The notes under the pieces were generated by a model. That model was given only the letters and a program-made list of their open reading frames with translations, was not told the DNA's origin and ran no database searches. Shown here piece after piece: positions 7,972 through 16,103 of a stretch of 64,000 nt of DNA. The DNA comes from Halomontanus rarus (GTDB lineage Archaea; Halobacteriota; Halobacteria; Halobacteriales; Natrialbaceae). A program made the translations under genes and the position numbers. Position 1 is the first letter of the stretch; each line of letters opens with the position of its first letter. The DNA is taken from positions 1,550,001 to 1,614,000 of the forward strand of contig NZ_CP071597.1 in NCBI RefSeq assembly GCF_017357405.1, given 5' to 3'.

Positions 7972-9393
7972 TCACCCGTCGGCGAACGTGACGCCGTCGA
8001 TTTCGAACCGCGCCCCTCCCTCCCGACTGTCGGTGACCGAAATCGACCACTCGTGGGCGTCGACGATCGCGCTGACGATTGCGAGACCGAATCCCGTCCC
8101 CTCCGATCGGGTCGTATAGCCGTGTTCGAAGACGGTCTCGCGATCTTCGGGATCGATTCCCGGGCCGTCGTCGGCGACGTAGAAGCCGTCGCGGTCGCCC
8201 TCGAGCAGCCCGACGCGAACCGTAACCGGGGCCCGATCAGCGGGCGGTCGCCTGTTTTCGTCACGAGCGCCTCGAGTCGTCGGCGGCGAAGACGAAGACG
8301 AACGTCCGAGTCGATCGTCGGACGCCGCTCGGTCGGTCGTCGACCCGTGTTCGACACAGTTGCGAAAGAGGTTCTCGAGCAACTGGCGCAATCGAGGTCG
8401 GTCGGCCTCGAGGGCGACGTGGACGTCGTTTCCAACGTCGGTCTCAGTCTCAGTATCGGTCTGGGTCTGGGTCTGGGTCTGGGTCCCGGTCCCGGTCCCG
8501 TCCTCGACCTCGACCTCGAGTTCGATCGGGTCCGTCGAAACGGTCGACCACGCCTCGCTGAGGACGTCCGCGAACGAGACGACCGCCGGCGAGTCGACGA
8601 TCTGTCCCTGACGGGCGAGGGCCAACAGATCCTCGACGAGTTGACTCATACGCTGGTGGGCATCGTCGACCTTCCGGAGGTGTTCGCGTGCGGCCTCGTC
8701 CTCGACCATGTCCGTCGCCAGCTCCAGGTGTCCTTCGGCGAGCGTCAGCGGGTTGCGGAGGTCGTGGCTCACGACGCTGGCGAATCGCTCGAGCTGTTCG
8801 TTCTGGTGCTCGAGGCGGCGCTCGCGGTGTTTTCGGTCGGTGATGTCCGTGTAGATGCCGTAGCCTTCGACGTCGCCGTTCTCGCGAGTCACGACGACCG
8901 ACCGAAAGAGGAAGGTTCGAAGTTCGCCGTCGGTCCGATACTGAATTTCGGTGCCGTCGCTGCGGTCGGATCGAAACCAGCGATCGATCACGTCGCCGCG
9001 GTCGTCGGTCTCGTCGGTCTCGATCACGGCCGGGAGGGGCTGACCGACCGCGGAGGCGTCGCAGTCGAACGTCGCCTCGAACGCGGGGTTCATCGCCGCG
9101 ACGATCGGGATCGAGTCCTCGAACGTCACGGTGACGATCGGATCCGTGATTTCGTCGAGCAACGCGTCGAATCGCTGTTGGGCCTGTTCATAGACGCGGA
9201 TCTCGTTCGCGACGAGGCCGACGTACCCGTCGTTCGTCCGCTGGATCGTCTCACAGATATCCGCCAGTTCGTGGTGCGTATACGACCCGGCGCGTTCGAT
9301 CTCGAGTTCCGCGAGCGCGTCGGCGATCAGCGATTCGGCCTTTTCGACGCCGACGGTCTGACTGAACTTCGCGACGAGTTCCCGGTGGTTCAT
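7972..9393 (-). CDS. PAS sensor histidine kinase coupled to a FIST protein
   Basis: A 473-residue cytosolic kinase. An N-terminal helical region (MNHRELVAKFSQTVG) precedes a PAS domain ending GYGIYTDITDRK, then HisKA with SVVSHDLRNPLTLAEGH and a HATPase with LLENLFRNCVEHG, DDGPGI and GTGFGLAIV. Compared with the kinase at 31249-33021, which it otherwise resembles, it has two extra low-complexity inserts in the ATPase domain: GTGTGTQTQTQT... (about 8440-8500) and a Ser/Pro/Arg-rich loop after the N-box (about 8225-8345). Its ATG lies one base beyond the stop of the upstream FIST gene, so the two form a co-transcribed sensor pair. No receiver gene is adjacent. Confidence 0.9.
   Translation of the reverse strand: MNHRELVAKFSQTVGVEKAESLIADALAELEIERAGSYTHHELADICETIQRTNDGYVGLVANEIRVYEQAQQRFDALLDEITDPIVTVTFEDSIPIVAAMNPAFEATFDCDASAVGQPLPAVIETDETDDRGDVIDRWFRSDRSDGTEIQYRTDGELRTFLFRSVVVTRENGDVEGYGIYTDITDRKHRERRLEHQNEQLERFASVVSHDLRNPLTLAEGHLELATDMVEDEAAREHLRKVDDAHQRMSQLVEDLLALARQGQIVDSPAVVSFADVLSEAWSTVSTDPIELEVEVEDGTGTGTQTQTQTQTDTETETDVGNDVHVALEADRPRLRQLLENLFRNCVEHGSTTDRAASDDRLGRSSSSSPPTTRGARDENRRPPADRAPVTVRVGLLEGDRDGFYVADDGPGIDPEDRETVFEHGYTTRSEGTGFGLAIVSAIVDAHEWSISVTDSREGGARFEIDGVTFADG
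8440..8520. repeat. Hexanucleotide tract (ctgggt / ctcggt) in the FIST-linked kinase
   Basis: Degenerate hexamers encode GTGTGTQTQTQTQTDTETET inside the ATPase domain of the kinase at 7972-9393. The paralogous kinase at 31249-33021 has no such run, so it looks like an expansion. Confidence 0.85.
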
Positions 9394-9394
9394 A

Positions 9395-10600
9395 TCATTC
9401 TGGAAGGAGTAAAATAACGGTCGTTGTATTGTGGAACCCGCTAAACTGTCCCAGTCCCATACACATCTCTCCGTAGGTCTCGAACCCGACGAACGGCACC
9501 TCGAGTTCGTCGGCGATCGCCTCGACGGCGACCGGGAACTCCTCGCCGAGGACGATGCCGCGGCAGGCACAGTCGTAGACGAACGCACCGGCGATCCCCG
9601 ATCCCTCCGTCTCGGCTTTCTCGGCGGCGGTCTCGGCGGCCTCACGCGCGGATTCGATCTGGGCGTCGGACGCGCCGTGCATCACCCTGAATACGGTGCC
9701 CTCCGGAATGTCGAGCGCGAACCGGAGGACCTGATAGTCGTCTTCGACCCACGGCCACCGCATCTTGTAGCGACCCTCGCCCTGATCGATTCCGAACTCG
9801 AACTCGCACATGATCCGCTGGAGGAGTTGATCCCCCGCCTCGAGGTCGTCGATTTCGACGCCGAACTCCTCGCGGACCGGTTCCCTGACGGCGTCCTTCC
9901 AGACCTCGAAGGCGGGTTTTCCGTCGAGTTCGAAGACGTCAGAGCCCGCCGAACGGGTGACCTCGACCGGGTCCGAGAGTGGTTCGTGCCCGTGTCGAAC
10001 CGAGACGATCGGCCGCTCTTTCGACGCGATCAGTGCGAGCACGACGGCGTCGCGAGCGACGGTATCGTCGTGGAAGACGTGGGTCGCCTCGAGCTGGTGG
10101 TCGTCGGCGGCGGAGCCACCGACGATGCTGACCGTGGGACCGAGTTTCTGCTGGGTGACCAGCGCCAGTTCTTCGCCGACGCTGCTGAGTCCGTCGTGGA
10201 GGTTGATCGCCGACAGGTACGGGTAGCCGTCGACCGCGGCGGGGAAGTCCTCGACCGCCTCGCGAACCGCTCGCGAGACGTTCTCCCGGAGCCCCGTTCC
10301 GAACCCGGTGACGAACGTTAGCGTGTCGCTTGTGACCAGCGAGACGGCGACGGCACCCTCGGCGACCTCGCGTTCGGTGAACGCCGACGCGGTCGAACAG
10401 CCGATCAACGCCGCGTCGGTGCCGACGATCTCGCGAATCCCCTCGAGGACGCCCTCGTACTCGTACTCGATCGAACAAAACACTTGACAGAAGTCGACGC
10501 GATCGGTCGGCAAGTCGGCGAGCGCGGACGCGGCCGCCTCGCTTCCGACCTTTCGTCCGTCAGTTCCAGTTGCAAGTGCGGTACCGATCGAGGTTCTCAT
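9395..10600 (-). CDS. FIST N/C domain signal-sensing protein
   Basis: A 401-residue protein with a FIST N domain (about 10-200, including LIGCSTASAFTEREV and SIVGGSAADDH) and a FIST C domain (about 210-395, including GAFVYDCACRGIVLG and FVGFETYGEMCMG). FIST proteins are proposed small-molecule sensors that work with kinases. The kinase gene starts one base after this gene stops, which supports that role. ATG at 10600 is used; an upstream TTG would add eight residues but overlaps a palindrome and the likely promoter. Confidence 0.87.
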   Translation of the reverse strand: MRTSIGTALATGTDGRKVGSEAAASALADLPTDRVDFCQVFCSIEYEYEGVLEGIREIVGTDAALIGCSTASAFTEREVAEGAVAVSLVTSDTLTFVTGFGTGLRENVSRAVREAVEDFPAAVDGYPYLSAINLHDGLSSVGEELALVTQQKLGPTVSIVGGSAADDHQLEATHVFHDDTVARDAVVLALIASKERPIVSVRHGHEPLSDPVEVTRSAGSDVFELDGKPAFEVWKDAVREPVREEFGVEIDDLEAGDQLLQRIMCEFEFGIDQGEGRYKMRWPWVEDDYQVLRFALDIPEGTVFRVMHGASDAQIESAREAAETAAEKAETEGSGIAGAFVYDCACRGIVLGEEFPVAVEAIADELEVPFVGFETYGEMCMGLGQFSGFHNTTTVILLLPE

Positions 10601-10615
10601 GAATAGCAACACGTC

Positions 10616-10632
10616 GTTGTACAACTAATAAC
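10616..10632 (-). promoter_or_regulatory. Palindrome and AT-rich box upstream of the FIST-kinase pair
   Basis: A perfect 10-bp palindrome, gttgtacaac (10616-10625), is followed by the AT-rich taataacg. Read leftward, the box cgttatta lies about 27-32 nt before the ATG at 10600, so the palindrome falls between promoter and start. It is a candidate operator. Confidence 0.35.
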
Positions 10633-10708
10633 GTTCGGAAACGAACACTTCCGAGCGGTTCTTCGACCGTCCGTGATCGACGGCGTTTCGGTTGCGATCG
10701 GTTCGATC

Positions 10709-11107
10709 TCAGAGCGTCGAAACCACGGGTGCGCCCGCGTAGGAAACTCCATCGAGTCCGGCGCTCTCGAGCGCGTCGTCGATCGCGTCCGCACCGATCG
10801 ATTCGGCGCTGTCAGCGTCGTCCGCCGTCACAGTGACGGTCACGGTGAACTCGACCGCGACCGTGTACGGGTCGAACGGTGCGGCGGGGTGTTCGTAGAC
10901 GTCGGCGTCGCCGACCGTCCAATCCGAGACCAGTGTCGACGGGACGAGTCCCTCGAGGGTGTCGGACAACTGGGCCGTCGCCTCGGAACGGGCGGTCGTA
11001 TCGGTTCCCTCGTGGAGGGTGACGAGCGACCGTCCGGTGCGTGAGACGGTGAACGACAGTGTCGCGTCCGTTTCCGGCTCTTCCTCCACCTCTGCGTCCG
11101 TATCCAT
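10709..11107 (-). CDS. Conserved-looking hypothetical acidic protein
   Basis: A 132-residue soluble, acidic protein with an alternating beta-strand pattern (LSFTVSRTGRSLVTL, TVAVEFTVTVTVTA) and no Cys, signal peptide or membrane segment. Codon use matches its neighbours, and the opposite frames are less plausible. I do not recognise the family and assign no function. It stands alone, 178 bp from a lipoprotein gene on the same strand. Confidence 0.6.
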   Translation of the reverse strand: MDTDAEVEEEPETDATLSFTVSRTGRSLVTLHEGTDTTARSEATAQLSDTLEGLVPSTLVSDWTVGDADVYEHPAAPFDPYTVAVEFTVTVTVTADDADSAESIGADAIDDALESAGLDGVSYAGAPVVSTL

Positions 11108-11285
11108 ACGAACGCTATCGGGTACGAGACGATGAACGCTTTGGTGACTTCCTCGCTCTAGTTGCGAGCGGTCCTAGCACTGTCACTCATCGCTGGAATC
11201 GCCACAGTACCAAAAGAGTTCGAAGGCCGGTGGTCGAGCGTGAAGGTTCGAATTCGAGATCGAGTCCGTCGTTGGCCGGCACCCG

Positions 11286-11834
11286 TCAGGACGACATGGT
11301 GTCGTAGATCTTCTCACCGAGTTCCTCTTCGGACAGCTTGCCGTCCCTGTAGTCGATCAGCCAGTCGACTTCGATCCTGAACGAGGCGATTTCGACATCG
11401 TCCCCGTTCCGCGCGGTCACGTACACCGTGTCGATTTTGGCCGCGAACTCGGCGCGGTCCTCGATCGCCTTGGCCGCGGAGTCTCCGATCCCTTCGGGAA
11501 CCGATTTCGAGTCCTTGTCGTAGGACTCTCCGACGACGACGTCGACGTAGAGTTCGTCGCCGTCGCGTTTGTCGACCGTAACCGAGACGTCGAATTTCGA
11601 CAACGTGTCGTCGAGTTCGTCGACGTCGATTCCGGGCGCGTCGTCGTCGTGATCTTTGCTGCCGTCGTCGTCGTCGTTTCCGTTTTTCGTGTCGTCGCCG
11701 TTTCCGTTTTTCGTGTCGTCTCCGTTTCCGTTTTCATCGTTGCCGTTACCATCGTTATCGGCACCACCCATGCAACCGGCGAGTGCAGTTGCGAGCGTGA
11801 CGCCACTTCCCAGGAGGATTTTACGTCGCTCCAT
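11286..11834 (-). CDS. Secreted lipoprotein with an Asn/Gly/Asp repeat linker
   Basis: A 182-residue protein that starts MERRKILLGSGVTLATALAGC, a twin-arginine-like signal ending in a lipobox (LAGC, Cys21). It is predicted to be exported and lipid-anchored on the outer face of the membrane. An NGNGDDTKNGNGDDTKNGND linker (about 11660-11760) encoded by near-exact 27-nt repeats joins the anchor to a C-terminal domain of about 110 residues. That domain contains VTVDKRDGDELYVDVVVGESYD and EIASFRIEVDWLIDYRDGKLS and belongs to no family I can name. Confidence 0.75.
   Translation of the reverse strand: MERRKILLGSGVTLATALAGCMGGADNDGNGNDENGNGDDTKNGNGDDTKNGNDDDDGSKDHDDDAPGIDVDELDDTLSKFDVSVTVDKRDGDELYVDVVVGESYDKDSKSVPEGIGDSAAKAIEDRAEFAAKIDTVYVTARNGDDVEIASFRIEVDWLIDYRDGKLSEEELGEKIYDTMSS
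11660..11760. repeat. 27-nt near-tandem repeat inside the lipoprotein linker
   Basis: The stretch consists of repeats containing tccgtttttcgtgtcgtc in frame with the lipoprotein gene. Each copy encodes an NGNGDDTK-like unit. Copy-number change by slippage would keep the reading frame. Confidence 0.75.
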
Positions 11835-12096
11835 ATCCGCAGGCTCATTTGCCGTATTGATTAGTAATCGTGAGATAAACGATCGGTAGACGGTGTCCAC
11901 CACCTGAAGGACACGTTCGATCGATATTCGAGCACGAGTGACTACCTCGAGTGCCGGATTGTACCGAGTACGGGACTGTAACCGGCGTTTCATCGGTTCC
12001 TTCTCACAGTATGCAAACGACACTGTGACTGTCAGAATAGTTGATATTCGTCAGGGTGATGCTACCTCCCAGTTCGGACCGTCGGAACGACACCCC

Positions 12097-13212
12097 CTAC
12101 AGCAAGCGATCGTAGATTCCCGCCAGTTGCTCGAGGGAGTGTTCGACCGACAACATCGACCGACGGCGACGACAGAGGTCCGACAATCGGTCGCGCTCCT
12201 CGACGACCCGCCAGAGGGCGTATCGAAAGTCCGTGAGGTTACCCCGTTCGTACCGGTACCCCGTCTCGCCCTCGATGACCGAATCGGTGAGCGCTCCCTC
12301 GTCGACGGCAACGACCGGCGTTCCGCAGGCGGTCGCCTCGAGCGCGACGAGCCCCTGCGTCTCGACCGGGCTCGGGAAGACGAAGGCGTCGAGTGCAGAG
12401 TAAAACGCCGGCAAGTCCTCGCGCTCGAGAAAGCCAAGGAACCGAACGTCGGCGTCGACGTCGGCGGCGTGGGCCTCGAGGTCGTCGCGGGCGGGACCGT
12501 CGCCGCCCAGAACCAGCGTGACCTCGGTGCCGGCGACGGCGTCGATCGCCTCTTCCAAGTTCTTCTCGTGACCGTGGCGGCCGGTGTAGCCGACGACGGG
12601 GCGTTCTCCAGACTCGGGAAGGTCGTACAGCCGTCGGAACGCCGTCGCGTCGACCGGTCGGAAGAATTCGGTGTCGATCCCGTTGGAGACGACCGTCACC
12701 GACGCGTCGGCGTCGACGTGCTCTATGAGGTGATCACGAGCGAAGGACGTCGGTGCGACGACGTGGTCGACGCGTTCGAAAAACGAGCGCTCGTAGGCCC
12801 GACACGTCGCGCGCAGGCCGCCCACGAAACCTCGTGGTGCGTGCTGGTTCGCGCGGTCGCCCAGCAGCGTGTGATAGGAGGCGACCGCCGGCACGTCGTG
12901 GCGGCGGGCGAACCGAAGACCGGCGATTCCGACGGTAAAGGGCGTGTGGACGTGGACGAGGTCCGGGACCTCGAGATCGTCGGGGATCGTCGGCAACCCG
13001 AGTCGGTACTGCGGGTACATCGGTGCACGAACGCTGCGGATGGGATGCTCGCCGTCACACGGGTCGTAGCCGTCCATCTCGGGGTAGACGACGGACATCT
13101 CCGTTCGGCAGTTCGGCCAGTGTTCCCGCCAAAGGCGAACGGTGTATGTGACGCCGTTGACCGTCGGTAAGTAGAGGTCGGTGAATGCGGCGACCGTCTC
13201 CGTTCGTGACAT
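12097..13212 (-). CDS. GT4-family glycosyltransferase
   Basis: A 371-residue GT-B fold glycosyltransferase. The N-terminus (FTDLYLPTVNGVTYTVRLWREHW) is the glycine-containing acceptor-side motif of GT4 enzymes. The C-terminal half has VVGYTGRHGHEKNLEEAI, VLGGDGPARDDLEAH and the nucleotide-sugar binding EX7E stretch (ETQGLVALEATACGTPVVAVD). It resembles mannosyl- or glucosyl-transferases acting on diacylglycerol-type lipids, but the sugar and acceptor cannot be assigned. The next gene on the same strand, 93 bp upstream, is a flippase-like membrane protein, suggesting a shared role in a membrane glycoconjugate. The likely TATA box (cgtattattc) is at about 13236-13246. Confidence 0.88.
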   Translation of the reverse strand: MSRTETVAAFTDLYLPTVNGVTYTVRLWREHWPNCRTEMSVVYPEMDGYDPCDGEHPIRSVRAPMYPQYRLGLPTIPDDLEVPDLVHVHTPFTVGIAGLRFARRHDVPAVASYHTLLGDRANQHAPRGFVGGLRATCRAYERSFFERVDHVVAPTSFARDHLIEHVDADASVTVVSNGIDTEFFRPVDATAFRRLYDLPESGERPVVGYTGRHGHEKNLEEAIDAVAGTEVTLVLGGDGPARDDLEAHAADVDADVRFLGFLEREDLPAFYSALDAFVFPSPVETQGLVALEATACGTPVVAVDEGALTDSVIEGETGYRYERGNLTDFRYALWRVVEERDRLSDLCRRRRSMLSVEHSLEQLAGIYDRLL

Positions 13213-13305
13213 GTGTGCGGTAGTTCAACGCCGGGAGAATAATACGTTCGGTCGGAACGCGGCGCGGACGAAAGCGGACGGGACAGACGCACACCCGCAG
13301 CGTCG

Positions 13306-14343
13306 CTAGTTCGTCGGCCGAGGAACCGGCACGTTGGCGACCGCGACCGTCACGACCCCGAACAGGAGCGGGAGCCAGTAGGTCCCACTGCGATACAACA
13401 GCGTCGCCGCCGTCGCGTCGGGCGCGGTGATCCCCGTCATCGCGACGAGTAACACGACGAATACGGGTTCGACGCTCCCGAGCCCGCCCGGCAAGGGAAG
13501 GACGTTCGAAACCGCGCCGAGGGGGACGACGAACAGGACGACCTCGGGTTCGACGGCGTGACCGACTGCGTACAGCGCGAGCCACAAGACCCCCGAGAGT
13601 AACGCCCAACCCGCAGTCGAGTAGACGAGCGACAATCCCAGACTGTAGTGGTCGCCCGACACCCGTTCGACGTTCGCGGCGAACTGACCGAGTCGGCGTT
13701 CGAACGTCGCTGGCGACACTGCGTGGACGCCCGGGACCACCGCGTCCATCTTCTGTGAGAGACCGCCGAGGACGACCGCAGCCACCGTGAGGAGCCGGTC
13801 GCGGCGTCGCCAGCCGACGACGACGGTCGCCATCAGCGCGAGGAGCACGAGGAAGACGAACGCGAGCGCGATTTCGACCGTCCGACCGACCACCGCCGTC
13901 GTAACGACGTACAGTAGCCCGATCCCCGCGAGCGGAAGCATCGGCGCGTAGTTCAACAGATCGACGCTCGCGACCGCGGCGAACCCGGTCTCGTAGTCTC
14001 GACCGGTGTATCTCGAGAGCAAGAGCGCCGCCAGCGGTTCCCCGCCGAGGTACGTCGAGGGTGCGACACTGTTGGCGAAGACGACGTTGCCGAACAGGAC
14101 GACGGCGTCGACGGGTGTGTGTTCGACCTCGAGTATCCCGAGGACGACCGAAAGCGTGTACGCCCAGACGCCGAACCAGCACGCGACGACGACGAGCAGC
14201 GAGGCGAGAACGAGACGGTCAGCTGTGGCGATGGCAGCGAACGTCGCCTCGAAGCCGACGAGCGCGAGCATCCCGGTCAGGACGACGGCCGCGACGACGA
14301 ATCCGATCGCGACGGTCGTCAGTCGGACGCTCGTGGCGTTCAT
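13306..14343 (-). CDS. Flippase-like integral membrane protein (UPF0104 / LPG synthase TM family)
   Basis: A 345-residue protein with about eight transmembrane segments. It has the family landmarks NVVFANSVAPSTYLGGEPLAALLL near residue 95 and LPLPGGLGSVEP in the last third, as in UPF0104 proteins, the MprF flippase domain and the C-terminal region of AglD. Members are thought to move or modify lipid-linked compounds. The start MNATSVRLTTVAIGF at 14343 is preferred; an in-frame start 45 bases further upstream would add a non-membrane stretch. It lies upstream of the GT4 gene on the same strand, so the pair may act on one lipid-linked sugar. Confidence 0.82.
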   Translation of the reverse strand: MNATSVRLTTVAIGFVVAAVVLTGMLALVGFEATFAAIATADRLVLASLLVVVACWFGVWAYTLSVVLGILEVEHTPVDAVVLFGNVVFANSVAPSTYLGGEPLAALLLSRYTGRDYETGFAAVASVDLLNYAPMLPLAGIGLLYVVTTAVVGRTVEIALAFVFLVLLALMATVVVGWRRRDRLLTVAAVVLGGLSQKMDAVVPGVHAVSPATFERRLGQFAANVERVSGDHYSLGLSLVYSTAGWALLSGVLWLALYAVGHAVEPEVVLFVVPLGAVSNVLPLPGGLGSVEPVFVVLLVAMTGITAPDATAATLLYRSGTYWLPLLFGVVTVAVANVPVPRPTN

Positions 14344-14482
14344 AGGCGATGTACGAGGAGGGTGTACAAAACCGTAGGTAATCGACAAATTTCGATCGAT
14401 GCGTCAGAAGTCACTCGACACCAGCGGAGTGACTAGAGAGAAAGACAGGACAACCGCTCGAGTCGCAGACGCCGATACCGTT

Positions 14483-14977
14483 TCAGTCGATCCGAAAGGC
14501 GACGTCGTGGTCGGACAGCAGCGACCGCATGCGTTTGACGCCGGTCGCCGTATCCCACCCCGCTGACGTGTAGTGCTTGTAGGGGTGGCGTAACCAGGAG
14601 TGCTCTCGGTGCGCGAAGACCTCGACCGCGTCACGACCGTCCTGAAACAGGGTGACGTGGAGTTGCCACTTCGCGAGCGGTGACTGCCGGCGGACCCAGC
14701 TGCCCGCGGACTGTCGGCCGTCCTCGTGGACCTTCAGCGAGGCGATCGGCTCGGGGGCGAACTCCATGGCCTCGAGGTCGGGTCGAAACTCGCCGAGTTC
14801 TCGCTGAACGGTCCCGACGTACTCCGAGGGATGCATCGTACACTGTGCGAATCCACCGAGCGGTTCCTTGATTCGATGAAGCGTCGGGAGAACGCGACGT
14901 CGAACCCGCGTCGTCCAGTCGAGTGCGTGAGCGGAGTGGTCGCGGGGATCGACGCCACCGTCGTTGTTCGTCGCCAC
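14483..14977 (-). CDS. Hypothetical haloarchaeal protein
   Basis: A soluble protein of 164 residues using a GTG start at 14977 (reading MATNNDGGVDPRDHSAH). A TATA-like tttgct about 27 nt upstream supports this start, and a TTG start would add nine residues. Readable stretches include LGGFAQCTMHPSEYVGTVQRELGEF and KWQLHVTLFQDGRDAVEVFAHREHSWLRHPYKHY, which look like a compact alpha/beta domain. I do not recognise the family. It has no operon partner. Confidence 0.6.
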   Translation of the reverse strand: MATNNDGGVDPRDHSAHALDWTTRVRRRVLPTLHRIKEPLGGFAQCTMHPSEYVGTVQRELGEFRPDLEAMEFAPEPIASLKVHEDGRQSAGSWVRRQSPLAKWQLHVTLFQDGRDAVEVFAHREHSWLRHPYKHYTSAGWDTATGVKRMRSLLSDHDVAFRID

Positions 14978-16103
14978 GGGGAGCTCTAGTGAGTCCGAAA
15001 GCAAAATCGTTGTGGCTTTCTACTTGACGTAATCGTTCGTCTCGAGGAGAACGCGTTAGAATCGAAATACGCGCTTGGAGCGGATCTCATCGCGATCGAG
15101 ACTCCCAGAGACGAATCGTCGCTTCAGATCCCACCTCTCCAAATTCTGTATCGCTTCATACGGTTTACCTGGCCCGGTCGATCACAGAGGGAGCTCCTGT
15201 TACTAACGCCTACCCACCGGCAGAGTGACCGCTGAGCGACGTGATTCTCGATACAAACCGCTCTACGGAGACCGGCGTGACCGCGGTAGACGGACCACGG
15301 CACCGATTCGATAGCGCCATCGGAAGCGGAGAGCATACAGATGCTCGTCTCTCGAGGACGTCTAATTTCGAGTATTCGTGGACATCCGCCACGACCCGGA
15401 TCTAAAACGAACTGGACGGAACGTTCCGATCGCCTACGGTAAGACGCCGCCGAGCATCAGACGGCCCGAGATACTCGCGTCGGGACCGAAACGCGACTCG
15501 AGTCGTGACCGATTCCGGGTGGCGTTCGACGGCACCCGCCCGTTCACCGGACGAACGCTCCGTTTGCACAAACTGGAGTGCATCGACGTGGTGGAAGAAC
15601 GGTCCCGACCACACGTTCCGGAATCCCACGCGGAATGCCGTGAGTCGCTCATCGGAGACCTCGAGTTTCCTCACACGGCTCGCACCGACCGTCGCGTGGA
15701 AGCCCCTATCGATAGGCGAATTCGAACCACCGTGTATCCGTACTCGCGAGACCCGATCTGGAGGTGTGTTAGGTCGTCGAATACCCCTGGTGAAAGGGGA
15801 GATGTCCGCTTCCACGTGTACCGACCGGATTGGAATCCAGCCGATTGCGACCGTCGAAACCGGTGTCGAACAGTGCCCGGTTCGGCGTCGATCCTACGGA
15901 TCCGCACGTGTGAACTCTATTATCGGGTCTCGAGCCGAACGATCGGTGGACGGCCACGACCTGATAAACCATATGGCGAAATATGAAATCCGTTTCGAGC
16001 GTGAAGAGAGTTGTACAGTGGCGAGCGCGTCCACGCTCCGAGAGATCACATCGTCCGACCGGCCCCAGAACCGCTTAAGTCGCTGGATAGGAAACAGCCG
16101 GAC
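14978..16103. other. 1.1-kb stretch without a convincing gene, upstream of orc1/cdc6
   Basis: Open frames here (for example 15378-15986 plus and 15402-15815 minus) lack haloarchaeal acidic composition and overlap one another. The region is somewhat more AT-rich than its surroundings. An inverted repeat, cccctggtgaaagggg, occurs at about 15784-15799. The position next to an Orc1/Cdc6 gene makes a replication origin possible, but I found no repeated ORB-like element. Confidence 0.5.
16072..16082 (+). promoter_or_regulatory. TATA-like box for orc1/cdc6
   Basis: The box cgcttaagt lies about 27 nt before the GTG at 16104, fitting a leaderless transcript and supporting that start. Confidence 0.4.

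Noticed and set aside
15402..15815. Minus frame with a vague resemblance to a 2'-5' RNA ligase C-terminal half
   Set aside because: Only one His motif is visible and no N-terminal half is found upstream. Mentioned as a possible decayed gene but not called.
15378..15986. 202-residue plus frame in the gap before orc1/cdc6
   Set aside because: Not acidic, no motif, and overlaps several equally long frames on both strands. Treated as non-coding.
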